Shown here piece after piece: positions 10,277 to 22,700 of a DNA stretch of 64,000 nucleotides. The position numbers and the translations under genes are program-made. Position 1 is the stretch's first letter. Each line of letters opens with the position of its first letter. The notes under the pieces are model-generated. The model was not told where the DNA came from and did no database searches. It was given only the letters and a program-made list of their open reading frames with translations. The DNA comes from Sanderia malayensis. Its lineage: Eukaryota; Cnidaria; Scyphozoa; Semaeostomeae; Pelagiidae. The stretch covers positions 122,769 through 186,768 of the forward strand of contig RQOL01000412.1 of the NCBI GenBank assembly GCA_013076295.1, written 5' to 3'.

Positions 10277-13200
10277 GTCATGAAAATAGGGAGGCTAGGA
10301 AAAAGTGGGAAGTCAAGAAAAAGTGGGAAATCATCAAAAATGGGAAGTCAAGAAAATGCAGGAAGTCAAAAAAAAGTGGGAAGTCAGAAAAAAGTGAGAA
10401 GTCCTCAAAATTCGTGGGAACTCATCAAAATTGGAAGTCAAGAAAAGGTGGGAATTCATCAAAAGTGAGAAGTCAAGAGAAGGCGGGTAGTCATCAAATA
10501 AAGGAAATCATCAAAGTGGGAAGTTACCAAAATTGGGAAGTCACCGAAAGCGGGAGGTCAGGAAAAAGTGGGGAGTCATCCAGAGTGGGAAGTCAAGAAA
10601 ACGTGGGACGTCATCAAAAGTGGCAATGCAAGAAAAATTAGCAGGACAAAAAAAAGTGGGATGGCATCGAAAGCGGGAAGTCAAGAAAAAGTGGGAAGTC
10701 ATCAAAGGTGGGAAGTCAAGAAAAAGTGGGAAGTTGTCAAAAGAGGGAAGCCATCAAAAGTGGGAAGTCACCAAAAATGGGAAGTCATCAATAGTGGGTA
10801 CTCACCAAAAGTGGGAAGTAAAGAAAAAGTGGGAGGTCAAGAAAAGTGAGAAGTCACCAAAATGGAAAGTCATCAATAGTGCGAACTCATCAAAAGTGGG
10901 AAGTCAAGAAAAAGTGAGAGGTCATCAAAAGTGGAAAGTCAAGAAAAAGTTGGAGGTCATCCAGAGTGGGAAGTCAAGAAACGTGGGGAGTCGTCAAAAG
11001 TGAGAAGTCACAAAAAGCGGGGAGACACCAAAAGTGGGAAGTCAAGTAAAAGTGGGAAATCAAGAAAAAGTGGGAAGTCATCAAAAGAGGGACGTCAAGA
11101 AAAAGATCGAAGTCATCAAAAATGGGAAGTCAAGAAATTGCGGGAAGTCAAGAAAAGGTGAGAAGTCAAGAAGAAGTGGGAAGTCGTTAAAAGTGTGAAT
11201 TCATCAACAGTGAGATGTCAAAATAACAAGGGAAGTTATTAAAGTGAGAAAGCATCAAAAGTGGGAAGTCAAGAAAAAATGGGATGTCGTCAAAAGTGAG
11301 AATTCAAGAAAAAGTGGGAAGTCATCAAAGTGGGAAGTCAAGAAAAAGTGGGAAGTCAAGAAAAAATGGGATGTCAGGAAATAGTGGGAAGTTATCAAGA
11401 TGGGAATTCAAGAAAAGTGGGAAGCCGTCAAAAGAGGGAAGTCATCAAAAGTGGGATGTCACCAAAATGGAAAGTCATCAATAGTGCGAACTCATCAAAA
11501 GTGGGAAGTCAAGAAAAAGTGAGAGGTCATCAAAAGTGGAAAGTCAAGAAAAAGTGGGAGGTCAAGAAACGTGGGAACTCAAGAAAAAGTGGGAAGTCAA
11601 GAAAACATGGGAGGTCATCAAAAGTGGGAAGTCAAGAGAAGGCGGGTAGTCATCAAAAAGAAGGAAATCATCAAAAGTGGGAAGTTACCAAAATCGGGAA
11701 GTCACCGAAAGCGGGAGGTCAGGAAAAAGTCGGGGAGTCATCAAATAATTGAATTCATCAAAATAGGGAGGTTATGAAAAATGGGAAGTCACGAAAAAGT
11801 GGAAAGTCATCCAAAATGGGAAGTCATCAATACTGGGAACTCATCAAAAGTGGGAAGTGAAGAAAAAGTGGGAGGTCATCAAAAGTGGAAAGTCAAGAAA
11901 AAGTGGGAGGTCATCCAGAGTGGGAAGTCAAGAAAACGTGGGGAGTCGTCAAAAGTGAGAAGTCACAAAAAAGCGGGAAGTCACCAAAAGCAGAAGTCAA
12001 GAAATATGGGGAGTTGTTAAAAGAGGGAAGTCATCAAAATAGGGAGGCTAGGAAAAAGTGGGAAGTCAGAAAAAGTGGGAAATCATCAAAAATGGGAAGT
12101 GAAGAAAATGCAGGAAGTCAAAAGAAAGTGGGAAGTCAGAAAAAAGTGAGAAGTCTTCAAATTGGGAAGTCATAAAAAGTGGGAAGTCACCGAAAAAGAG
12201 AAGTCATCAATAGGGGAAACTCACCAAAAGTGGGAAGAAAAGAAAAAGTGGGAGGTCAAGAAAACTTGGGAACTCAAGAAAAAGTGGGAAGTCAAGAAAA
12301 CATGGGAGGCATCAAAAGTGGGAAGTCAGAGAAGGCGGGTAGTCATCAAAAGAAGGAAATCATCAAAAGTGGGAAGTTACCAAAATCGGGAAGTCACCGA
12401 AAGCGGGGAGGTCAGGAAAAAGTCGGGAGTCATCAAAAGAGTGAATTCATCAAATAGGGAGGTTATGAAAAATTGGGAAGTCACGAAAAAGTGGAAAGTC
12501 ATCCAAAATGGGAAAGTCATCAATACTGGGAACTCATCCAAAAGTGGGAAGTCAAGAAAAAGTGGGAGGTCATCAAAAGTGGAAAGTCAAGAAAAAGTGG
12601 GAGGTCATCCAGAGTGGGAAGTCAAGAAAACGTGGGAGTCGTCAAAAGTGAGAAGTCACAAAAAAGCTGGAAGTCACCAAAAGCGGGAAGTCAAGAAAAT
12701 ATGGGGAGTTGTTAAAAGAGGGAAGTCATCAAATAGGGAGGCTAGGAAAAAAGTGGGAAGTCAAGAAAAAGTGGGAATCATCAAAAATGGGAAGTCAAGA
12801 AATGCAGGAAGTCAAAAGAAAGTGGGAAGTCAGAAAAAGTGAGAAGTCCTCAAAATTGGGAAGTCATAAAAAGTGGGAAGTCACCGAAAATGAGAAGTCA
12901 TCAATAGGGGGAACTCACCCAAAGTGGGAAGAAAAGAAAAAGTGGGAGGTCAAGAAAACTTGGGAACTCAAGAAAAAGTGGGAAGTAAGAAAAACATGGA
13001 AGGTCATCAAAAGTGGGAAGTCAAAGAAGGCGGGTAGTCATCAAAAGAAGGAAATCATCAAAAGTGGGAAGTTACCAAAATCGGGAAGTCACCGAAAGCG
13101 GGAGGTCAGGAAAAAGTCGGGAGTCATCAAATGAGTGAATTCATCAAATAGAGAGGTTATGAAAAATTGGGAAGTCAAGAAAAAGTGGAAAGTCATCCAA

Positions 13201-16200
13201 AATGGGAAGTCATCAAAAGTGAGAAGTCAAGATAAAGTGGGAAGTAATCAAAAGTGGGAAGTCATCAGAAGTCGGACGTCACCAAAAATGGAAAGTCATC
13301 AATAGTGAGAACTCATCAAAAGTTTGGAAGTCAAGAAAAGTGGGAATTCATCAAAGTGGGAAGTCATCAAAGTGGGAAGTCAAGAAAAAGTGGGAATTCA
13401 TCAAAAGTGGGAAGTCAAAAAAAGGGGTAAGTGAAGAAAAAGTGGGATGTCATCAAATATGGGAGGTCAAGAAAACGCGGGAAGTCACCAAAAAAAGGAA
13501 GTCATCAAAAGTGGGGAAGTCGTGAAATATGTGAAGTCTAGAAAATACGGCAAGTTAAAAAAAGTTGGAGGTCATCAAATGTGGGAAGTCAAGATAACGT
13601 GGAAATTGTCAACAGTGAGAAGTCAACAAAAGTGGGAAGTCAAGAAAAAGTGGGACGTCATCAAAAGTGGCAAGTCAAGAAAAGTGGCAAGTCAAGAAAA
13701 AGTTGGATGTCACCGAAAGCGGGAAGTCAAGAATAGGTGGGAAGTCATCAAAAGTGGGAAGTCAAGAAAAAGTGGGAAGTCGCGAAAAAGTGGAAAGTCA
13801 TCCAAAATGGGAAGTCATCAATACTGGGAACTCATCAAAAGTGGGAAGTCAAGAAAAGTGGGAGGTCATCAAAAAGTGGAAGTCAAGAAAAGTGGGAGGT
13901 CATCCAGAGTGGGAAGTCAAGAAAACGTGGGGAGTCGTCAAAAGTGAGAAGTCACAAAAAGCGGGAAGTCACCAAAAGTGGGAAGTCAAGAAAATATTGG
14001 GAGTTGTTAAAAGAGGGAAGTCATCAAAATAGGAAGGCTAGGAAAAATTGGGAAGTTAAGAACAAGTGGGAAATTCATCAAAAATGGGAAGTCAAGAAAA
14101 TGCAGGAAGTCAAAAGAAGTGGGAAGTCAGAAAAAAGTGAGAAGTCCTCAAAATTGGGAAGTCATAAAAAGTGGAAGTCACCAAAAATGAGAAGTCATCA
14201 TAGGGGGAACTCACCAAAAGTGGGAAGAAAAGAAAAAGTGGAGGTCAAGAAACTTGGGAACTCAAGAAAAAGTGGGAAGTCAAGAAAACATGGGAGGTCA
14301 TCAAAAGTGGGAAGTCAAGAGAAGGCGGGTAGTCATCAAAAGAAGGAAATCATCAAAGTGGGAAGTTACCAATCGGGAAGTCACCGGAAAGCGGGAGGTC
14401 AGGAAAAGTCGGGAGTCATCAAAAGAGTGAATTCATCAAAATAGGGTGGTTATGAAAAATTGGGAAGTCACGAAAAAGTGGAAAGTCATCCAAAATGGGA
14501 AGTCATCAATACTGGGAACTCATCAAAAAGTGGGAAATCAAGAAAAAGTGGGAGGTCAGGAAAAAGTCGGGAGTCATCAAAGAGTGAATTCATCAAAATA
14601 GGGTGGTTATGAAAAATTGGGAAGTCAGGAAAAGTGGAAAGTCATCCAAAATGGGAAGTCATCAATACTGGGAACTCATCAAAAGTGGGAAGTCAAGAAA
14701 AGTGGGAGGTCATCAAAGTGGAAAGTCAAGAAAAAGTGGGAGGTCATCCAGAGTGGGAAGTCAAGAAAACGTGGGGAGTCGTCAAAAGTGAGAAGTCACA
14801 AAAAAGCGGGAAGTCACCAAAAAGCGGGAAGTCAAGAAAATATGGGGAGTTGTTAAAAGAGGGAAGTCATCAAAATAGGGGCTAGGAAAAAGTGGAAGTC
14901 AAGAAAAAGTGGGAAATCATCAAAAATGGGAAGTCAAGAAAATGCAGGAAGTCAAACGAAAGTGGGAAGTCAAAAAAAAGTGAGAAGTCCTCAAAATTGG
15001 GAAGTCATAAAAGTGGAAAGTCACCGAAATGAGAAGTCATCATAGGGGGAACTCACCAAAAGTGGGAAGAAAAGAAAAAGTGGGAGGTCAAGAAAACTTG
15101 GGAACTCAGAAAAGTGGGAAGTCAAGAAACATGGGAGGTCATCAAAAGTGGGAAGTCAAGAGAAGGCGGGTAGTCATCAAAAAGAAGGAAATCATCAAAG
15201 TGGGAAGTTACCAAAATCGGGAAGTCACCGAAAGCGGGAGGTCAGGAAAAAGTCGGGAGTCATCAAAAGAGTGAACTCATCAAAAATAGGGTGGTTATGA
15301 AAAATTGGGAAGTCACGAAAAAGTGGAAAGTCATCCAAAATGGGAAGTCATCAATACTAGGAACTCATCAAAAGTGGGAAGTCAAGAAAAAGTGGGAGGT
15401 CATCAAAAGTGGAAAGTCAAGAAAAAGTTGGAGGTCATCCAGAGTGGGAAGTCAAGAAAACGTGGGGAGTCGTCAAAAGTGAGAAGTCATCAAAAGTGGG
15501 ATGTCACCAAAAAATGGAAAGTCATCAATAGTGCGAACTCATCAAAAGTGGGAAGTCAAGAAAAAGTGAGAGGTCATCAAAAATGGGAAGTCAAGTAAAG
15601 TGGGAAATCAAGAAAAAGTGGGAAGTCATCAAAAGAGGGACGTCAAGAAAAAGATCGAAGTCATCAAAAATGGGAAGTCAAGAATTGCGGGAAGTCAAGA
15701 AAAGGTGGGAAGTCAAGAAGAAGTGGGAAGTCGTTAAAAGTGTGAATTCATCAACAGTGAGATGTCAAAATAACAAGGGAAGTTATTAAAAGTGAGAAAG
15801 CAACAAAAGTGGGAAGTCAAGAAAAAGTGGGATGTCGTCAAAAGTGAGAATTCAAGAAAAAGTGGGAAGTCATCAAAAGTGGGAAGTCAAGAAAAAGTGG
15901 GAAGTCAAGAAAAAATGGGATGTCAGGAAATAGTGGGAAGTTATCAAAGATGGGAATTCAAGAAAAAGTGGGAAGCCGTCAAAAGAGGGAAGTCATCAAA
16001 AAGTGGGATGTCAGCAAAAATGGAAAGTCATCAATAGTGCGAACTCATCAAAAGTGGGAAGTCAAGAAAAAGTGAGAGGTCATCAAAAGTGGAAAGTCAA
16101 GAAAAAGTGGGAGGTCATCCAGAGTGGGTAGTCAAGAAAACGTGGGAGTCGTCAAAAGTGAGAATTCAAGAAACACTGGGAAGTCATGAAAAGTGGGAAG

Positions 16201-17540
16201 TCAAGAAAAAATGGGAAGTCAAGAAAAAGTGGGAAGTCGTCAAAAGAGGGAAGTCATCCAAAGTGGGAAGTCAAGAAAAAGTGGAAGTCAAGAAAAAGTG
16301 GCAGGTCATCCACAGTGGGAAGTCAAAAATGTGGGGAGTCTTCAAAAGTGAGAAGTCACAAAAAAGCAGCAAGTCACCAGAAGCGGGAAGTCAAGAAAAT
16401 ATGGGGAGTTGTTAAAAAGGGAAGTCATGAAAATAGGGAGGCTAGGAAAAAGTGGGAAGTCAAGAAAAATGGGAAATCATCAAAAATGGGAAGTCAAGAA
16501 AATGCAGGAAGTCAATAAAAGTGGAAGAAAAGAAAAAGTGGGAGGTCAAGAAATCGTGGGAACTCATCAAAAATTGGAAGTCAAGAAAAGTGGGAATTCA
16601 TCAAAAGTGAGAAGTCAAGAGAAGGCGGTAGTCATCAAATAAAGGAAATCATCAAAAGTGGGAAGTTACCAAAATTGGAAGTCACCGAAAGCGGGAGGTC
16701 AGGAAAAAGTGGGGAGTCATCAAAAGAGTGAATTCATCAAAATAGGAGGTTATGAAAAATTGGGAAGTCAAGAAAAAGTGGAGAGTCATCCAAAATGGGA
16801 AGTCATCAAAGTAAGAAGTCAAGATAAAGTGGGAAGTAATCAAAAGTGGGAAGTCATCAAAAGTGGAAGTCAAGAAAAAGTGGGAAGTCAAGAAAAAGTG
16901 GAATGTCAGGAAAAAATGGCAAGTCATCAAAAGAGGGAAGTCATCAAAAGTGAGAAGTCACCAAAAATGGAAAGTCATCAATAATGGGAACTCGTCAAAA
17001 GTGGGAAGTCAAGAAAAAAGTGGGAATTCATCAAAAGGGGAAGTCAAAAAAAAGGGGTAAGTGAAGAAAAAGTCATCCAAAATGGGAAGTCATCAAAAAT
17101 GAGAAGTCAAGAAAAGTGGGACGTCGTCAAAAGTGAGAAGTCAAGATAACATGGGAAGTTATCAAAATTGAGAAGTCAACAAAAGTGGGAAGTCAAGACA
17201 AATGGGAAGTCATCAAAAGTGGGAAGTCATCAAAAGTGGGAAGGCAAGAAAAAGTGGAAAGTCAAGAAAAAGTGGGAGGTCATCCAGAGTGGGAAGTCAA
17301 GAAAACGTGGGACGTCATCAAAAGTGGCAATGCAAGAAAAATTAGCAGGACAAAAAAAAGTGGGATGTCATCGAAAGCGGGAAGTCAAGAAAAAGTGGGA
17401 AGTCATCAAAGGTGGGAAGTCAAGAAAAAGTGGGAAGTTGTCAAAAGAGGGAAGCCATCAAAAGTGGGAAGTCACCAAAAATGGGAAGTCATCAATAGTG
17501 GGAACTCACCAAAAGTGGGAAGTAAAGAAAAAGTGGGAGG
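10277..17540 (+). repeat. Long-range duplication D1, copy b
   Basis: This is the second copy of 1-7,330. The offset to copy a falls steadily: 10,276 at the left end, 10,265 near 11,781, 10,252 at 13,521, 10,243 near 14,607, 10,230 near 16,427 and 10,219 at 17,520. Copy b therefore lacks a net 57 bases over about 7.3 kb, mostly as single A or G losses from homopolymer runs (for example CATCAAAGTGGG for CATCAAAAGTGGG, GTGGAAG for GTGGGAAG). Order of variant monomers is otherwise conserved, including the 157-bp duplication. The even spread of tiny losses suggests base-calling or polishing error as much as real divergence. Confidence 0.87.
14450..14763 (+). repeat. 157-bp local tandem duplication, D1b counterpart
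   Basis: TTATGAAAAATTGGG markers sit at 14,450 and 14,607, 157 bp apart, as at 4,207 and 4,364. The same small difference between the two units is kept (GTCACGAAAAAG in the first, GTCAGGAAAAG in the second). This shows inheritance of an existing duplication by the larger D1 event. Confidence 0.83.
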
Positions 17541-19735
17541 TCAAGAAAAAGTGAGAAGTCACCAAAAATGGAAAGTCATCAATAGTGGGAACTCATCAAA
17601 CATGGGAAGTCAAGAAAAAGTCGGAATTCATCAAAAGTGGGAAGTCATCAAAAGTGAGAAGTCAAGATAAGGTGGGAAGTCATCAAAAGAGGGAAGTCAT
17701 CAAAAGTGAGAAGGCATCATAAGTGGGAAGTCATCAAAAGTGAGAAGTCACCGAAAGCGAGAAGTCAAGAAAAAGTGGAAAGTCATCAATAGTGGGAAGT
17801 CATCAAAAGTGGGAAGTCATCAAAAATGGGAAGTCATCAAAAGTAGGAAGTCAAGAAAAAGTGGGAAGTGAAGAAAAGGTGGGAAGTCTAGAAAAAGGGG
17901 GAAGTCATCAAAAGAGGGAAGTCAAGAAAAAGTTGGAAGTCAAGAAGAAGTGGGAAGTCGTTAAAAGTGTGAATTCATCAACAGTGTGATGTCAAAATAA
18001 CAAGGGAAGTTATTAAAAGTGAGAAAGCATCAAAAGTGGAAAGTCAAGAAAAAGTGGGATGTCGTCAAAAGTGAGAATTGAAGAAAAAGTGGGAAGTCAT
18101 CAAAAGTGGGAAGTCAAGAAAAAGTGGGAAGTCAAGAAAAAATGGGATGTCAGGAAATAGTGGGAAGTTATCAAAGATGGGAATTCAAGAAAAAGTGGGA
18201 AGCCGTCAAAAGAGGGAAGTCATCAAAAGTGGGATGTCACCAAAAATGGGAAATCATATGGGAACTCATCAAAAGTGGAAGTCAAGAAAAAGTGGGAGGT
18301 CATCAAAAGTGGAAAGTCAAGAAAAAGTGGGAGGTCATCCAGAGTGGAAGTCTAAAAAAGGGGGAAGTCATCAAAAGAGGGAAGTCATCAAAAGTGGGAA
18401 ATCATCAAAAGTGGGAAATCAAAAAAAGTGGGAAGTCATCAAAAGAGGAAAGTCAAGAAAAGGTTGGAAGTCATCAAAATGGGAAGTCAAGAAATTGCGG
18501 GAAGTCAAGAAATAGTGGGCAGTCAAGAGAAAGTGGGAAATCATCAAAAAGGGCAAATCTAGAAAAGGTTGAAAGTCATCAAAGGCGGGAAGTCAAGAAG
18601 AAGTGGGAAGTCGTTAAAAGTGTGAATTCATCAACAGTGAGATGTCAAAATAACAAGGGAGGTTATTAAAAGTGAGAATGGATCAAAAGTGGGAAGTCAA
18701 GAAAAAGTGGAAAGTCAAGAAAAAGTGGGAGGTCATCCACAGTGGGAAGTCAAGAAAACGTGGCAAGTCATCAAAAGGGGGAAATCATCAAAATTGGGAA
18801 GTTGTCAAAACTGGGAAGTCACCAAAAGCGGGAAGTCAAGAAAAAGTGGGGAGTGGTCAAAAGTGAGAATTCAAGAAAAAGTGAGAAGTCAACAAAAGTG
18901 GGAAGTCAAGAAAAAGTGGGACCTCATCAAAAGTGGCAAGTCAAGAAAAAGTAGCAGGACAAAAAAAAGTGGGATGTCATCGAAAGCGGGAAGTCAAGAA
19001 AAAGTGGGAAGTCATCAAAGGTGGGAAGTCAAGAAAAAGTGGGAAGTTGTCAAAAGAGGGAAGTCGTCAAAAGTGGGAAGTCACCAAAAATGGGAAGTCA
19101 TCACTAGTGGGAAGTCATCAAAAGTGGGACGTCAAGAAAAAGTGGGAAGTCATCAAAAGTGGGAAGTCAAGAAAAGTGGGATGTCGTCAAAAGTGAGAAT
19201 TGAAGAAAAAGTGGGAAGTCATCAAAAGTGGGAAGTCAAGAAAAAGTGGGAAGTCAAGAAAAAGTTGGATGTCAGGAAAAGGTGGAAGTCATCAATAGTG
19301 GGAACTCATCAAAAGTGGGAAATCAAGAAAAAGTGGGAAGTCATCAAAAGTTGGACGTCAAGAAAAAGTGGGAAGTCATCAAAAATGGGAAGTCAAGAAA
19401 TTGCGGGAAGTCAAGAAAAGGTGGGAAGTCAAGAAGAAATGGGAAGTCGTTAAAAGTGTGAATTCATCAACAGTGAGATGTGAAAATAACAAGGGAAGTT
19501 ATTAAAAGTGAGAACGCATCAAAAGTGGGAAGTCAAGAAAAAGTGGGAAGTCAAGAAAAAATGGGATGTCAGGAAATAGTGGGAACTCATCAAAAGTGGA
19601 AAATCAAGAAAAAATTGGGAAGTCATCAAAAGTGGGACGTCAAGAAATTGCGGGAAGTCAAGAAATAGTGGGAAGTCAAGAAAAAGTGGGAGGTCATCAA
19701 AAGTGGAAAGTCAAGAAAAAGTGGGAGGTCATCCA
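16427..19735 (+). repeat. Duplication D3, copy a
   Basis: Starting at ATGAAAATAGGGAGGC (16,427) this block matches 26,183-30,300. Shared variants include CATAAGTGGG after GAGAAGGCATC (near 17,712 and 27,563), CAGTGTGATGTC (near 17,983 and 27,827), and GAATGGATCAAAAG (18,675 and 29,065). The offset is about 9.84 kb up to 18.3 kb and about 10.39 kb afterwards, because the other copy contains an extra unit of about 540 bp. The first 1.1 kb overlaps D1b, showing that D1-type sequence was copied into this family. The match stops near 19,735, where D2a begins. Confidence 0.82.
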
Positions 19736-19739
19736 GAGT

Positions 19740-22700
19740 GGGAGGTCAAGAAAGAGTGGGAAGTCATCAAAGGTGAAAAGTAATCCAAAGTAGGAAGTCA
19801 AGAAAAAACAGGAAGTCATCAAAAGTGGGGAAGTCATGAAATATGTAAGTCTAGAAAATATGGCAAGTAAAGAAAAAGTAGGAGGTCATCAAAAGTGGGA
19901 AATCATCAAAAAGGGCAAATCTAGAAAAGGTTGAAAGTCATCAAAGGCGGGAAGCCAAGAAGAAGTGGGAAGTCGTTAAAAGTGTGAATTCATCAACAGT
20001 GAGATGTCAAATAACAAGGGAGGTTATTAAAAGTGAGAATGCATCAAAAGTGGGAAGTCAAGAAAAAGTGGAAAGTCAAGAAAAAGTGGGAGGTCGTCCA
20101 CAGTGGGAAGTCAAGAAAACGTGGCAAGTCATCAAAAGGGGGAAATCATCAAAATTGGGAAGTTGTCAAAACTGGGAAGTCACCAAAAGCGGGAAGTCAA
20201 GAAAAAGTGGGAAGTCGTCAAAAGTGAGAATTCAAGTAAAAGTGAGAAGTCAACAAAAGTGGGAAGTCAAGAAAAAGTGGGACCTCATCAAAAGTGGCAA
20301 GTCAAGAAAAAGTAGCAGGACAAAAAAAAGTGGGATGTCATCGAAAGCGGGAAGTCAAGAAAAAGTGGGAACTCATCAAAAAGTGGGAAATCAAGAAAAA
20401 TTGGGAAGTCATCAAAAGTGGGACGTCAAGAAATTGCGGGAAGTCAAGAAATAGTGGGAAGTCAAGAAAAAGTGGGAAGTCAAGAAAAAGTGGGAAGTCA
20501 TCAAAAGTGGGAAATCAAAAGAAATTGGAAATCATGAAAAAGTTGGAAGGCATCAAAAGTAGGAAGTCATGAACTATGGGAGGTCAAGAAAGAGTGGGAA
20601 GTCATCAAAGGTGAAAAGTAATCCAAAGTAGGAAGTCAAGAAAAAACAGGAAGTCATCAAAAGTGGGGAAGTCATGAAATATGTGAAGTCTAGAAAATAT
20701 GGCAAGTAAAGAAAAAGTAGGAGGTCATCAAAAGTGGGAAATCATCAAAAAGGGCAAATCTAGAAAAGGTTGGAAGTCATCAAAGGCGGGAAGTCAAGAA
20801 GAAGTGGGAAGTCGTTAAAAGTGTGAATTCAAGAAAAAGTGGGAAGTCATCAAAAGTGGGAAGTCAAGAAAAAGTGGGATGTCAGGAAAAGGTGGAAGTC
20901 ATCAATAGTGGGAACTCATCAAAAGAGGGAAATCAAGAAAAAGTGGGAAGTCATCAAAAGTGGGACGTCAAGAAAAAGTGGGAAGTCATCAAAAATGGGA
21001 AGTCAAGAAATTGCGGAAAGTCAAGAAAAGGTGGGAAGTCAAGAAGAAGTGGGAAGTCGTAAAAAGTGTGAATTCATCAACAGTGAGATGTCAAAATAAC
21101 AAGGGAGGTTATTAAAAGTGAGAAGGCATCAAAAGTGGGAAGTCAAGAAAAAGTGGGATGTCGTCAAAAGTGAGAATTCAAGAAAAAGTGGGAAGTCATC
21201 AAAAGTGGGAAGTCAAGAAAAAGTGGGAAGTCAAGAAAAAGTGGGAAGTCAAGAAAAAGTGGGATGTCAGGAAAAGGTGGAAGTCAACAATAGTGGGAAC
21301 TCATCAAAAGTGGGAAATCAAGAAAAAGTGGGAAGTCATCAAAAGTGGGACGTGAAGAAAAAGTGTGAAGTCATCAAAAATGGGAAGTCAAGAAATTGCG
21401 GGAAGTCAAGAGAAGGTGGGAAGTCAAGAAGAAGTGGGAAGTCGCTAAAAGTGTGAATTCATCAACAGTGAGATGTCAAAATAACAAGAAAAGTTATTAA
21501 AAGTGGGAGGTCATCAAAAGTTGCAAACTATCTAAAGTGGGAAGTAAACAAAAAGTGGGAAGTCCTCAAAAATGGGAAGTCATCAAAAGGGGAAGTCAAA
21601 AAAATGGGAAGTCAAGAAAAAGTGGGAAGTCATCAAAAGTGGGAAGTGAAGAAAAATGGGAAGTCAAGAAAAAAAAGGAAGTCATCAAATGTGGGGAAGT
21701 CATGAAATATATGAAGTCTAGAAAATATGGGAAGTCAAGAAAATTAGGAGGTCATCAAAAATGGGAAATCATTAAAAATAGGAAGTCAGGAAAAAGCGGG
21801 AAGTCATCAAAGGTGGGAAGTCAAGAAGAAGTGGAAGACATTAAAAGTGGGAAGTCACAGAAAATGGGAAGTCATCAAAAGTGGGAAGTCATCATAAGTG
21901 GGAAGTCATCAAAAGAGGGAAATCAAAAGAAGTTGGAAATCATGAAAAAGTGGGATGGAACCAAAAGTAGGAAAGTCATGAAATATGGGAGGTTAAGAAA
22001 GAGTGGGAAGTCATCAAAGGTGAAAAGTAATCAAAAGTCGGAAGTCAAGAAAAAAAAGGAAGTCATCAAAAGTGGGGAAGTCATGAAATATGCGAAGCCT
22101 AGAAAATATGGCAAGTAAAGAAAAAGTAGAAGGTCATCAAAAGTGGGAAATCATCAAAAAGGGCAAATCTAGAAAAGGTTGGAAGTCATCAAAAGTGGGA
22201 AGTCAAGAAAAAGTGGGAAGTCAAGAAAAAGTGGGATGTCAGGAAAAGGTGGAAGTCATCAATAGTGGGAACTCATCAAAAGTGGGAAATCAAGAAAAAG
22301 TGGGAAGTCATCAATAGTGGGACGTCAAGAAAAAGTGGGAAGTCAACAAAAATGGGAAGTCAAGGAATTGCAGGAAGTCAAGAAAAGGTGGGAAGTCAAG
22401 AAGAAGTGGGAAGTCGTTAAAAGTGTGAATTCATCAACAGTGAGATATCAAAATAACAAGGGAAGTTATTAAAAGTGAGAAGGCATCAAAAGTGGGAAGT
22501 CAAGAAAAAGTGGGATGTCGTCAAAAGTGAGAATTCAAGAAAAAGTGGGAAGTCATCAAAAGTGGGAAGTCAAGAAAAAGTGGGAAGTCAAGAAAAAGTG
22601 GGATGTCAGGAAAAGGTGGAAGTCATCAATAGTGGGAACTCATCAAAAGTGGGAAATCAAGAAAAAGTGGGAACTCATCAAAAGTGGGACGTCAAGAAAG

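Noticed and set aside
16682..16930. Minus-strand ORF (82 codons, Phe/Leu/Thr/Ser-rich, resembling a membrane protein)
   Set aside because: It is the reverse complement of ordinary monomers (TTTTTCTTGACTTCCCAC) in a stretch where the TGA of each monomer happens to stay out of frame. The hydrophobic look comes from TTT/CTT codons. The ORF at 50,250-50,444 is the same case.
10277..17540. Interpreting every D1 copy difference as biological divergence
   Set aside because: Differences are mostly one-base losses in A- or G-runs in only one copy, a pattern more typical of sequencing or consensus error; divergence should be judged on substitutions and whole-monomer changes only.
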